From positions 62,001 to 126,000 of the forward strand of contig CAVSNH010000005.1 of assembly GCA_963729275.1 (NCBI GenBank): a DNA stretch of 64,000 nucleotides. The letters are read 5' to 3'. A program made the translations under genes and the position numbers. Source of the DNA: CAVSNH01 sp963729275 (GTDB lineage: Bacteria > Actinomycetota > Acidimicrobiia > Acidimicrobiales > RAAP-2). Below the pieces are notes generated by a model. That model searched no databases. It saw nothing but the letters and a program-made list of their open reading frames with translations, and was not told the origin of the DNA. Shown piece after piece: positions 51,880-59,796 of this stretch (positions within the stretch are counted from its first letter, which is position 1; the number at the start of each line of letters is the position of its first letter).

Positions 51880-53235
51880 TCACTCCATCCGGCGACCCGA
51901 CCGGAGCACACCCCGTTGCTGCGCGTCGACCGGCGGGATCCACACCCACCGACGGCCGTGTCGTTCGAGGCGGTGGCGCTGGTGGGTCTTGAGATAGTGG
52001 TGCCAGTGACAAAGCCGTGCAAGGTTGCCGATGCTCGTGGTGCCCCCTTCGCCGAAGGGGAGGATGTGGTCGATCTCGAGCCCGTCGCTGACCTCGCAAC
52101 CCGGGACCACACAGGCTGGGTCACGTTCGAGGAGCGCCCGTCGGATGGAGGCGGGGATGGTCCGACCGGCATGGGCCACCGTGGTCACGTCGACGCCGTC
52201 GGTTACTAAAACGCTGAGGACGGAGTCGCTCGCCAGCTCACGGGCGACGCTGACCGGGATCGGACCGATGCCCGGGATCTCACAGACCTCGCCGTGCTCG
52301 GTATGTCCCCGCACGAGCGCCGCATGGTCGACCCGGACGTGGACCATGGTGCGGGGAGCGCTCTCGATGTCGTCGTCGGTGCCGCATTCGGCGGAATGGT
52401 CTTCGTCCCCTCTTCGCCTGGTCCCGGTGGGAAGCCGTCCGTTGCTGTGGCCCCGACGTGCCGTCGCTCGACCGACGCTGGCCGGCGCTGTCCCATTGAC
52501 CCGATTGCCAGCCGGTGCGCCGGGTGCCGACCTTCCGGATCGGCAGGCCAGACGCACGAGGGCATCGACGGCCAGGGCGCGGGCGGGCTCGTTGACCCCG
52601 GCCCGCCGGGCATCGGCGGCCAGGAGCTCCTTCTGCGCCTTCACCGCCCCGAGCAGGCGTGCGCCGGCATCGGGGGTGAGCTTGGCGTCGAGCCGAACGG
52701 CCCCGTCGTCGTCGATCCAGTTGCGGAGGTAGCGGGCACGATGGATGGCCCGGTAGGTGGTGCCCTGCTCCTTCCCTGTGGCCTTGGCCCGACGGCAACG
52801 CAGCTTGAGCACGTTGAGCGGCTGCTGGACGGCTGCCTGGACGAGCTCCCCTTCGGCCTCGGGCAAGAGGGTGGCCGCGCTGGCGATCTCCTTGACCTGG
52901 ACCTCTGAGAGCCGGCCCTTGCGGACCGCCTCCTCCGCAGCCGGGAGGCCGACGAGTTGACGGGCGGCCTGCAAGGCGTGGATGGCAGGGCCGATCCCGG
53001 TTCCGCTGACCTCGGCGATATGGGAGGCCGCAGAGCGATGGCCCTTCGTTCGCCAGACGTTCGAGGACTCGACGCGTCGGGCCGTCAGCAGCTTTCCGCC
53101 GGCGGCCAGCTTCTCGAGATCGGTGAAGGCATCGAGCAGCTTTGAGGCATCGGAGCCGGACAGGCGGTCTGGGTCGAGGTCGGCCAGCACGGCGCGCAGC
53201 TCGTCGGCGAGACGCTTGAGGGTGGCGAGCACCAT
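51880..53235 (-). CDS. DUF222-HNH endonuclease-domain protein
   Basis: A 451-residue actinobacterial protein: a helical DUF222 N-terminal half, an Arg/Gly-rich variable middle, then an HNH nuclease motif at the C-terminus: RDPACVVPGCEVSDGLEIDHILPFGEGGTTSIGNLARLCHWHHYLKTHQ. The zinc-binding cysteines and the HNH residues are in place. The family is widespread and often multicopy in Actinobacteria; its role is unknown and may be tied to a mobile intein-like history. It is convergent with larC, 36 bases apart. Confidence 0.85.
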   Translation of the reverse strand: MVLATLKRLADELRAVLADLDPDRLSGSDASKLLDAFTDLEKLAAGGKLLTARRVESSNVWRTKGHRSAASHIAEVSGTGIGPAIHALQAARQLVGLPAAEEAVRKGRLSEVQVKEIASAATLLPEAEGELVQAAVQQPLNVLKLRCRRAKATGKEQGTTYRAIHRARYLRNWIDDDGAVRLDAKLTPDAGARLLGAVKAQKELLAADARRAGVNEPARALAVDALVRLACRSGRSAPGAPAGNRVNGTAPASVGRATARRGHSNGRLPTGTRRRGDEDHSAECGTDDDIESAPRTMVHVRVDHAALVRGHTEHGEVCEIPGIGPIPVSVARELASDSVLSVLVTDGVDVTTVAHAGRTIPASIRRALLERDPACVVPGCEVSDGLEIDHILPFGEGGTTSIGNLARLCHWHHYLKTHQRHRLERHGRRWVWIPPVDAQQRGVLRSGRRME

Positions 53236-53270
53236 GAGTCGAGCGTCCCACCGGGCTGTATCACGGCCGG

Positions 53271-53396
53271 TTGACCCACCGGGGGAGCCCTCCTTACCGT
53301 GCGGAGTGGGGTCGGTTCGTGACCATGGACGACCCCGATGGCAACGGCTTGGTGCTCCAGCACACGGCGAACGGCGCCCGGCTGAGCGACTCTCAG
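53271..53396 (+). pseudogene. C-terminal remnant of a VOC (glyoxalase-like) protein
   Basis: The stretch WGRFVTMDDPDGNGLVLQ is the standard C-terminal end of VOC-superfamily proteins (a metal Glu usually precedes it). Here only about 40 residues remain, with no domain upstream, and the frame continues into DNA antisense to a GNAT gene. It looks like a deletion remnant. Confidence 0.55.
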
Positions 53397-54022
53397 CCGG
53401 GATGGACCCAGATCATGAGCTGGTCGGTCTCCGCCGGGGTCCGAGGGGAAGGCGGCCGCAGCTCGATGCGCTCGAGAAGGTAGCCGGCCCTGGCGGCAAC
53501 GGCTCGGCTGGCGGCGTTGGCCGCGTCGCAGTGGATCTCGATGCGATCGACCTCCGGCAGATCCAGCGCAGCCCGGGTGAGGGCGCGGGCTGCGGACGTG
53601 GCCACACCCGAGCCTGTCCGGTCGCTCCTCACCCAGTAGCCGATTTCGGCCACTCCCGGGTCGGAGCGGAAGTGGAGCCCACAGGCGCCGATGACGCCGT
53701 CCCGCCCTGCCGTGCGGCCGGCCGGCCGGATCGTGTAGCCGAATTCGACCCCATCGGACCATGCCCGCTTTGATCGCTCGAGGAACTGCCCGATCGATTC
53801 GTCGGTGGCCGGCGTTTGCGCCCACGGCATCCAGGGGCCTAGCTCGGCGAGGCTGCGGTTGACGGAGTCGACGAGCGCATCACGGTCAAAGGTGGTGTGA
53901 CGTCGCAGCTCCACGGGCCCGTCGAGGATGACCTCCGGCGGCCGTCCCGAGATCGTCCGACGGGCACGCTCGGAGCCGTCCGTCGGGTGGCCGGAAAGCC
54001 GCCCGACACCGCCCACGCTCAT
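53393..54022 (-). CDS. GNAT acetyltransferase, RimJ/RimL-like
   Basis: A 209-residue GNAT: VELRRHTTFDRDALVDSVNRSLAELGPWMPW, FGYTIRPAG, IGYWVRSDRTGSGVATSAARALTRAAL (acetyl-CoA loop) and RIEIHCDAANAASRAVAARAGYLLE. It most resembles RimJ/RimL-type N-terminal or small-amine acetyltransferases. ATG 54022 overlaps the stop of the upstream GNAT gene (ATGA), which fixes the start. Confidence 0.85.
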   Translation of the reverse strand: MSVGGVGRLSGHPTDGSERARRTISGRPPEVILDGPVELRRHTTFDRDALVDSVNRSLAELGPWMPWAQTPATDESIGQFLERSKRAWSDGVEFGYTIRPAGRTAGRDGVIGACGLHFRSDPGVAEIGYWVRSDRTGSGVATSAARALTRAALDLPEVDRIEIHCDAANAASRAVAARAGYLLERIELRPPSPRTPAETDQLMIWVHPG

Positions 54023-54519
54023 GTCCCGGTCGTCGGCCGAGGCGCACTCGGTTGGTCGTCGCTCCTCCACCGGTAGACGTTCGTGGTCCGCAACTCGAAC
54101 CCGAGACGTTGGTACAGGCGGTTGGCCGACTCGCGGCTGGGCCGAGACGTCAGGTCGACGGAGCGGGCACCGGCGGCCGTGGCTCGGGACAGAGCCGCAT
54201 GGACCAGTGCCTCTCCGATCCCGCCGCCCCGAGCCACCTCGTCGACGACGACGTCCTCGATCCAGGCCCGAACGCCCGTGGGCACCCGGAACAGCACCAG
54301 CGTCAACGACCCGACGATGACGCCCTCGGGGTTGCGGACGACCAGAAGGATGGCGGCTTCCGAGTCGACGATCTCGGTGAGCTCTCGCCGTCCTGGTACG
54401 GGGGACGACGACAGTTGGGGGATCAGCCTGGCGACGGCGTCCACCAGGTCGTCGTCGACACGGGTCGCTTCCTCGACGACGAGTCGGTCAGACTCATGGT
54501 CCGGGGAGGCCGGTGGCAT
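54019..54519 (-). CDS. GNAT acetyltransferase
   Basis: A 166-residue GNAT with the core VPTGVRAWIEDVVVDEVARGGGIGEALVHAALSRATAAG, where RGGGIG is the pyrophosphate loop, then SREISANRLYQRLGFE-like C-terminal steps (SRESANRLYQRLGFELRTTNVYRW). The ATG at 54519 begins the compact domain. Cotranscribed with the second GNAT through a four-base overlap. Confidence 0.85.
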   Translation of the reverse strand: MPPASPDHESDRLVVEEATRVDDDLVDAVARLIPQLSSSPVPGRRELTEIVDSEAAILLVVRNPEGVIVGSLTLVLFRVPTGVRAWIEDVVVDEVARGGGIGEALVHAALSRATAAGARSVDLTSRPSRESANRLYQRLGFELRTTNVYRWRSDDQPSAPRPTTGT

Positions 54520-54659
54520 CGACGGAGTGTACCCAGCAGTGCTCAATCGGAAGAAGAGGAGAGGGCTTGCCAGAAGCGGTTCTTCGTCGAGTCGTGCCGG
54601 ACGTGCTGGGTCGACCACGAGCTGGGCTCATGGCCTGCGCCTGAGTGCGTGAGGATCGT

Positions 54660-55376
54660 TCAGGTCTTGTCCGGATCGCCGCGCCAGATCGGAGAGCGGA
54701 CGGAATCGTAGAGGACCTCGATCGGCTCACCGCGCAGCGCCGCGAACACGTGCTTGCCCCACCGTTCGGCGCCGGCGAGGGGGAAGGGGAGAGAATCGAG
54801 CGGAAACCAGCCCACGTTCGAGCACTCGAGCGGGTGGGCCCGAAGCTCACCGCCGATAGGGCGGCATTGGAAGACGAGCGAGTAGAGCGGGATACGGCTC
54901 ATGCCGATACGAAGGCCGTCGAGCACGGCGATGAGCCGGATGACCTCGACGTCGATGCCGGTCTCCTCGGCCACCTCCTTGACCACCACCTCGGCCGCCG
55001 AGTAACCGACGTCAGCCCAGCCCGTCGGGTACAGCCAGACGCCAGAGTCGGCCCGCTGCACGAGCAGAAGCTCGCCGTCGTCGTTTCCGACGACGGCACC
55101 GACCGCCACTTTCGGCGTGATGTAGCCGGGCACGCCCTTGCCCACGGTGCCCATCCACTCTTCGAACACTCCATCGGCGTCCTCGACCCCATCGGAGCCG
55201 CCGTCGATGGCGGTCCGGATGTCGGCCGCCACCCTCAGGATCTCTTCGAAGCGCTCTTGCTCGTAGAGCGACTCCGTGAAGCCGAGCCCGGTACGGGCGA
55301 TGCCGGCCAGAGCCTCGCTCCAGCGCAGGAGCTGCTTGGGCGACGGTGTGGGGCCTGTTTCCCCGATGGGGTCCAC
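54660..55376 (-). CDS. Nudix hydrolase with ADP-ribose-pyrophosphatase-type N-terminal domain
   Basis: A 238-residue protein. The N-terminal segment RWSEALAGIARTGLGFTESLYEQERFEEILRVAADI is the Nudix N-terminal domain (helical) and the C-terminal domain has the Nudix box GYSAAEVVVKEVAEETGI, preceded by VGAVVGNDDGELLLVQRA. Such enzymes hydrolyse ADP-sugars or related nucleotides with Mg. GTG 55376 begins the N-terminal domain; the open frame upstream is antisense to the small gene at 55434. Confidence 0.85.
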   Translation of the reverse strand: MDPIGETGPTPSPKQLLRWSEALAGIARTGLGFTESLYEQERFEEILRVAADIRTAIDGGSDGVEDADGVFEEWMGTVGKGVPGYITPKVAVGAVVGNDDGELLLVQRADSGVWLYPTGWADVGYSAAEVVVKEVAEETGIDVEVIRLIAVLDGLRIGMSRIPLYSLVFQCRPIGGELRAHPLECSNVGWFPLDSLPFPLAGAERWGKHVFAALRGEPIEVLYDSVRSPIWRGDPDKT

Positions 55377-55422
55377 CGGCCTGACGCTACCGCACTGCCA
55401 ACGCGACACGTCCGCGTTCGGG

Positions 55423-55428
55423 CACAAT
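55423..55428 (+). promoter_or_regulatory. -10 box of a probably leaderless gene
   Basis: CACAAT ends five bases before the GTG at 55434, the spacing of a promoter whose transcript starts at the start codon. It sits within a 14-base match to the thrC promoter (125-138). Confidence 0.4.
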
Positions 55429-55433
55429 GGAGC

Positions 55434-55628
55434 GTGGCCGTTCTCGAGGATTGCCGTCACTATGTGATGAGGACGACGCCGCGCGGGGAGAAGCTCGAGC
55501 GGTGCCGGATGGGGGCGAACGAGCAGCTGCCCTTCGCCTGCCCGGAGGGCTGCCTCTTCTATGAGCCCCGCAAGGTCTCGGACGCCGGTTGGACCATCGC
55601 GCCGACCGAGGATCCCGCCGGGTCCTGA
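55434..55628 (+). CDS. Small cysteine-containing conserved protein
   Basis: A 64-residue protein I do not recognise by name: VAVLEDCRHYVMRTTPRGE, then KLERCRMGANEQLPFACPEG, then CLFYEPRKVSDAGWTI. It has four cysteines (7, 24, 36, 40), the last two as CPEGC, so metal binding is possible. The larger open frame around it (from 54645) is antisense to the Nudix gene and is not credible; this short part has its own promoter-like -10 box and conserved-looking composition. Divergent from the Nudix gene. Confidence 0.55.
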   Translation: MAVLEDCRHYVMRTTPRGEKLERCRMGANEQLPFACPEGCLFYEPRKVSDAGWTIAPTEDPAGS

Positions 55629-55703
55629 GCCCGCTTCGGGGGGCTCACTGCGAACGCTTCCCACCGGGCGGGCTCGGGGCGGCTCGGCGGGGAGCGCTCC
55701 GGA

Positions 55704-55943
55704 TCAGCTCTCGACCACGTCCCCCAGCAGGTCGACCTGCACCCCTTCGTTCCTGAGCCAGTCGACGGCCTCGTCCAGGGCAGCGGCATCGCCGTCGAGC
55801 TCACAGACGATCCAGCCCGTCGTTTCACCCACGTCGGCCCTACGGATGTTGGGCAGGACGTCGAAGGTCCGGACCATCCGAGCGATGATCGGTTCGCGGA
55901 CCAGCTCCTCGGGGAAGGTGAGGCGAACTCGCATCCCGATCAT
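55704..55943 (-). CDS. NIL-domain protein
   Basis: A 79-residue single NIL (ACT-like) domain: RVRLTFPEELVREPIIARMVRTFDVLPNI and GWIVCELDGDAAALDEAVDWLRNEGVQVDLLG. NIL domains regulate methionine transporters or sit beside ferredoxins; a free-standing one is typical of sulfur/iron metabolism loci. Its ATG overlaps the stop of larE (ATGA), so it is made from the hemQ-larE message. Confidence 0.8.
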   Translation of the reverse strand: MIGMRVRLTFPEELVREPIIARMVRTFDVLPNIRRADVGETTGWIVCELDGDAAALDEAVDWLRNEGVQVDLLGDVVES

Positions 55944-56911
55944 CGAGGCAGCTCCGAGCTACTGGTCACCATGTCCGATGTGCCCGCGCCGATCGCGGCT
56001 TGGTTCACCGGAGTGGAAGCGGATGTGGCCAGCGCCGCATTGAGGTTGCCGGACCGGAGCCCGTCGAGGTCGAGGGTGACGTAGCGATAGCCGGCCGCGT
56101 GCACGACCGCGGCAACCTCGTGACGACGGGCCACCGCGGCGGCGAGGTCGTCGGGTGGCACCTCGATGCGGGCGGTGTCGCCGTAGTGGCGGACGCGCAG
56201 TTGACGGAAACCGAGGCAGCGCAGACCCGCCTCGGCGTCGGCCACCGAACGGAGCGTGCCGAGAGTGACCGGCGTCCCGTAGGGAATCCGTGAGGCCAGG
56301 CAGGCCGCCGCCGGCTTGTCCCAGGTGCGCAACCCGAGCCGTCGCGAGTGGCTCCTGACAGCTGCCTTGGTGAAGCCGGCCTCGACCAAGGGGAACCGGG
56401 CGCCTAGCTCGGCGGCCGCTCGCTGGCCGGGCCGATGGTCACCGAGATCGTCGAGGTTCACGCCGAGCACGATCTGTGCCGGCTGGCTGCCGCCCAACCG
56501 TTGGGCCAGCGGCGCCAGGGCCCCCATGAGCGAGGTCTTGCAGTGGAAGCACCGTTCGCTGTCATTGGTGGCGTAGGCCGGATCGTCCAGCTCGTCGGTC
56601 TCGACCTCCACCGCGTGGAGCTGCCACTCTCGGGCCAGCGCCCGACAGTCGGCCAGCTCGGCCGCGGCCAGGGACGGTGACACGGCGGTGGCGCACAACG
56701 CCCGATCGGGGCCGAGGGTGAGGGTGGCCATCCGGGCGAGGAAGGCGGAATCGGCGCCGCCGCTGAAGGCCACCACCACCGGTGCCATCGACCGGAGAAG
56801 GGCCCGCAGCTCGTCCAGCCGGAGTTCCTCCGACCGCGCTGCGGTCGTGCCGCCGACCGTCGCACTCTGGCTCCCAAGCATGGCCCCACCGGAGGCGGTG
56901 GGCTCAGCCAT
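55940..56911 (-). CDS. larE: ATP-dependent sulfurtransferase LarE, likely [4Fe-4S] type
   Basis: A 323-residue LarE that adds sulfur to the pyridinium cofactor precursor. PP-loop AFSGGADSAFLAR at residues 48-60; GVNLDDLGDHRPGQRAA; PAAACLASRIPYG. It has three cysteines, Cys121 and Cys124 (RCFHCK) and Cys204 (AACLASR), the set that carries a [4Fe-4S] cluster in catalytic LarE, rather than the single sacrificial Cys of the Lactobacillus enzyme. ATG 56911 overlaps the end of hemQ; an ATG at 56935 is possible. Together with larB-larC, 4 kb away, it completes the NPN pathway. Confidence 0.9.
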   Translation of the reverse strand: MAEPTASGGAMLGSQSATVGGTTAARSEELRLDELRALLRSMAPVVVAFSGGADSAFLARMATLTLGPDRALCATAVSPSLAAAELADCRALAREWQLHAVEVETDELDDPAYATNDSERCFHCKTSLMGALAPLAQRLGGSQPAQIVLGVNLDDLGDHRPGQRAAAELGARFPLVEAGFTKAAVRSHSRRLGLRTWDKPAAACLASRIPYGTPVTLGTLRSVADAEAGLRCLGFRQLRVRHYGDTARIEVPPDDLAAAVARRHEVAAVVHAAGYRYVTLDLDGLRSGNLNAALATSASTPVNQAAIGAGTSDMVTSSSELPR

Positions 56912-57611
56912 CGGCGAGCACGCTTCGCAGGACACCCTCCACCGGGGCCACCAATCCGGTCAGGAACGGACCGAACTCGGCGAAGCGGGCCGACGCCTCG
57001 TCGAAGCGCATCCGGTAGACGCACTCCTTGATGTCGTCGGGGTGCACGCCGAACAGGGTGACGCCCCACTCCCAGTCGTCGAGGCCGGTCGATCCGGTGA
57101 TGAGCTGCAGGATCCTCCCGGCGAACGTCCGCCCCACCGCCCCGTGCCCGAGCATGAACTCCTTGCGCGCCTCGAAGGGCAGCGAGTACCAGTTGGCGCC
57201 CTGGTCCTCGCCTCGACGCTTGGACATGGGATAGAAGCAGAAGGCGGTCATGCCTTCGGGCGGCAGCTTGGGATAGAGCCTCGTCTGCTTCATCTCGTCC
57301 GGGATGCCTTGGGCGTACTCGGACAGCTCCGTGAGGGAGACATAGGAATACGTCACGTGCAGGCCGGCCTCTTGGAGGTCGGTCTGCACACGGCGAAGGC
57401 GCCACAAGTCCTGGCCGAGAGCCATGAAGCCGACGTCGGCCTTGTGGCCGAGCATGGCTGCGGTGACGACCTGTAGCCCGTCGGCCTCGGCCTGCTTGAC
57501 CGAGTGGACGATGCCGGCCACGTCGGGATCACCCGTGCCGCGCAGCGAGCCGAAGAGGTGCAGGACCCCGAGGCCCACGGTGGGGGCCAGGGTGCCTCCG
57601 GGATCGCTCAC
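56904..57611 (-). CDS. hemQ: Coproheme decarboxylase HemQ
   Basis: A 235-residue chlorite dismutase-family protein, the last enzyme of the coproporphyrin-dependent heme pathway of Gram-positive bacteria. Landmarks: FYPMSKRRGEDQGANWYSLPFEARKEFMLGHGAVGRTFAGRILQLITGSTGLDDWEWGVTLFG, with the proximal His in MLGHG and the substrate Tyr in ANWYSL. The start is GTG 57611 with GAAG upstream. Last codons overlap the larE start region. Confidence 0.93.
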   Translation of the reverse strand: MSDPGGTLAPTVGLGVLHLFGSLRGTGDPDVAGIVHSVKQAEADGLQVVTAAMLGHKADVGFMALGQDLWRLRRVQTDLQEAGLHVTYSYVSLTELSEYAQGIPDEMKQTRLYPKLPPEGMTAFCFYPMSKRRGEDQGANWYSLPFEARKEFMLGHGAVGRTFAGRILQLITGSTGLDDWEWGVTLFGVHPDDIKECVYRMRFDEASARFAEFGPFLTGLVAPVEGVLRSVLADG

Positions 57612-57690
57612 GGCTTCATTCTAGGAACGCCGTGCGGGCCGGCCCCGACCGGGCAACAACCAAGGGCAACCACGACATGAAAGACACGAA

Positions 57691-57718
57691 AGAAGGGAGC
57701 ACCGAGGTGCTCCCTTCT
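57691..57718. terminator. Strong hairpin terminator of groEL
   Basis: AGAAGGGAGCACC and GGTGCTCCCTTCT form a perfect 13-base stem with a GA loop, between the groEL stop and the hemQ start. On the minus strand it is followed by TTTC, so it can stop groEL transcription. Confidence 0.8.
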
Positions 57719-57742
57719 CTGCTTCCTTCAGTTTCGGCGGGA

Positions 57743-59365
57743 TCAGAAGTCGTCCATGCCTCCACCGGGCATGGCCGGAGCCGACTCTTCCGGCTTGTCC
57801 ACGATGACCGCCTCGGTGGTGAGGAACAGGGCGGCGATCGACGCTGCGTTCTGGAGCGCCGAGCGGGTGACCTTCACCGCGTCGATCACGCCTGCCTTGG
57901 TCAGGTCCTCGTACTCGCCGGTGGCGGCATTGAGGCCCTCGGTGGGCTTCTTGAGGTTGCGCACCTTGTCGACGATGACCCCACCTTCGAGGCCGGCGTT
58001 GACGGCAATCTGCTTGAGCGGCTCCTCGAGTGACTTGGCCACGATGCGAGCACCGGTGGCCTCGTCCCCCTCGAGCTTGTCGGCTCCTTCGTACACATGG
58101 GCCTGCGTCCGGAGCAGGGCGACCCCGCCGCCGGGCACGACGCCTTCCTCGATGGCCGCCTTGGTGGTGGAGACGGCGTCCTCGATGCGGTGCTTCTTCT
58201 CCTTGAGCTCGACCTCGGTGGCGGCGCCGACTTTGATCACGGCCACCCCACCGGACAGCTTGGCCAGGCGCTCCTGGAGCTTCTCCCGGTCGTAGTCCGA
58301 GTCGGTGTTCTCGATCTCGGTCTTGATCTGGCTGATGCGGCCCTTGATCTCGTCGTCCGAACCGCCGCCCTCGACGACCGTCGTCTCGTCCTTGGTCACG
58401 ACCACCTTGCGGGCCGTGCCCAGCAGGTCGAGGCCCACGTTCTCCAGCTTGAGGCCGACCTCCTCGGTGACCACCTGGCCGCCGGTGAGGATGGCGATGT
58501 CCTGGAGCATGGCCTTGCGGCGCTCCCCGAAGCCGGGGGCCTTGACGGCCACGCTGCGGAACGTGCCGCGGATCTTGTTGACCACCAGAGTGGCGAGAGC
58601 CTCACCCTCCACGTCCTCGGCCACGATCACGAGCGGCTTGCCGCCCTGCATCACCTTCTCGAGGAGGGGGAGCAGGTCACGGACGGCGGTGATCTTCGAG
58701 CCGACCAGCAGGATGTAGGCGTCCTCGAGGACGGCTTCCATGCGCTCGGGGTCGGTCACGAAGTAGGGCGAGATGTAGCCCTTGTCGAAGCGCATGCCCT
58801 CGACCAGGTCCATGTCCATCCCGAAGGTCTGGGACTCCTCGACGGTGATGACACCGTCCTTGCCGACCTTGTCGATGGCCTCGGAGATCATCCCTCCGAT
58901 TTCCGTGTCGGCGGCCGAGATGGAGGCCACCTGAGCGATCTGGTCCTTCGAATCGGTGTCCTTGGCGATGCCCCGGAGGCTGGCCACGGCCGTCTCGACG
59001 GCGGACTCGATGCCCCGCTTGAGGGACATGGGGTTGGCCCCAGCGGCTACGTTCCGCAGGCCCTCGTGCACCATGGCCCAGGCGAGGACGGTGGCTGTGG
59101 TGGTCCCGTCGCCGGCCACGTCGTCGGTCTTCTTGGCCACTTCCTTGACCAGCTCGGCCCCGATCTTCTCGAACGGGTCCTCGAGCTCGATGTCCTTGGC
59201 AATGGACACGCCGTCGTTGGTGATGGTGGGGGCGCCCCACTTCTTGTCCAGGACCACGTTGCGGCCCTTCGGGCCGAGCGTGACCCGCACGGCGTCGGCG
59301 AGCTTGTTCATGCCCCTCTCGAGGGAGCGGCGAGCGTCCTCGTCGAAGATGATCAGTTTGGCCAT
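57743..59365 (-). CDS. groEL: Chaperonin GroEL, stand-alone
   Basis: A 540-residue 60-kDa chaperonin: MAKLIIFDEDARRSLERGMNKLADAVRVTLGPKGRNVVLDKKWG, VAGDGTTTATVLAW, GAGANPM-like AAGANPMSLKRGIE, PGGGVALLR, and a GGGMDDF C-terminus. The latter resembles the GroEL2-type (housekeeping) copies of actinobacteria, which often lack groES beside them, as here. ATG 59365 follows GGAGGAAC. Regulated by HrcA through the CIRCE site upstream. Confidence 0.97.
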   Translation of the reverse strand: MAKLIIFDEDARRSLERGMNKLADAVRVTLGPKGRNVVLDKKWGAPTITNDGVSIAKDIELEDPFEKIGAELVKEVAKKTDDVAGDGTTTATVLAWAMVHEGLRNVAAGANPMSLKRGIESAVETAVASLRGIAKDTDSKDQIAQVASISAADTEIGGMISEAIDKVGKDGVITVEESQTFGMDMDLVEGMRFDKGYISPYFVTDPERMEAVLEDAYILLVGSKITAVRDLLPLLEKVMQGGKPLVIVAEDVEGEALATLVVNKIRGTFRSVAVKAPGFGERRKAMLQDIAILTGGQVVTEEVGLKLENVGLDLLGTARKVVVTKDETTVVEGGGSDDEIKGRISQIKTEIENTDSDYDREKLQERLAKLSGGVAVIKVGAATEVELKEKKHRIEDAVSTTKAAIEEGVVPGGGVALLRTQAHVYEGADKLEGDEATGARIVAKSLEEPLKQIAVNAGLEGGVIVDKVRNLKKPTEGLNAATGEYEDLTKAGVIDAVKVTRSALQNAASIAALFLTTEAVIVDKPEESAPAMPGGGMDDF

Positions 59366-59432
59366 CGGGTGTTCCTCCGTCTCTGTCGGGCTCACTGGCG
59401 CAGGACTGGCACTGGCGCTCTGAAACCGCTGA

Positions 59433-59459
59433 TTAGCACTCTACCGCCCCGAGTGCCAA
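59433..59459. promoter_or_regulatory. CIRCE operator (HrcA site)
   Basis: TTAGCACTC-N9-GAGTGCCAA has the CIRCE layout (nine-base arms around nine bases) with one change from the consensus TTAGCACTC-N9-GAGTGCTAA. It lies about 70 bases upstream of groEL. Confidence 0.93.
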
Positions 59460-59707
59460 CAGCAAATCACGCCGCGGCGGGGGTACGCAACCCCCCAAGT
59501 TGTGGAGGGCGGGGTGGGCAAGCAACCGGTGACCACCGGCGACCATCGGCACCACCTGACCGGTGGGCCCGTCGGGCAAGAGGGGTGAGGGAGCCCACCC
59601 CGGCGCGGGCATCCGGAGCTCGATGGAAGTGCCCGGAGGGGTGGGAGCCGATGCCGGCCAGTGCCCACGGGTTTGACAGCGGCCCGGAAACTGGTTTAGA
59701 TGAAATC

Positions 59708-59724
59708 CCTACTGATCTAGTAGG
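59708..59724. promoter_or_regulatory. Inverted repeat CCTACT-N5-AGTAGG
   Basis: A perfect six-base inverted repeat in an AT-rich tract about 75 bases before the PstS-like gene; a candidate operator. Confidence 0.5.
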
Positions 59725-59796
59725 TCAATAGGAATCGTAGTTAATAGAGGGGTAATGGGGGCTCCGTCTCCGTTCCCGTACCGGACAGGAGCCAAC

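Noticed and set aside
54645..55433. Long plus-strand open frame opposite the Nudix gene
   Set aside because: Only its last 64 codons look like a real protein; the remainder is antisense to conserved Nudix motifs.
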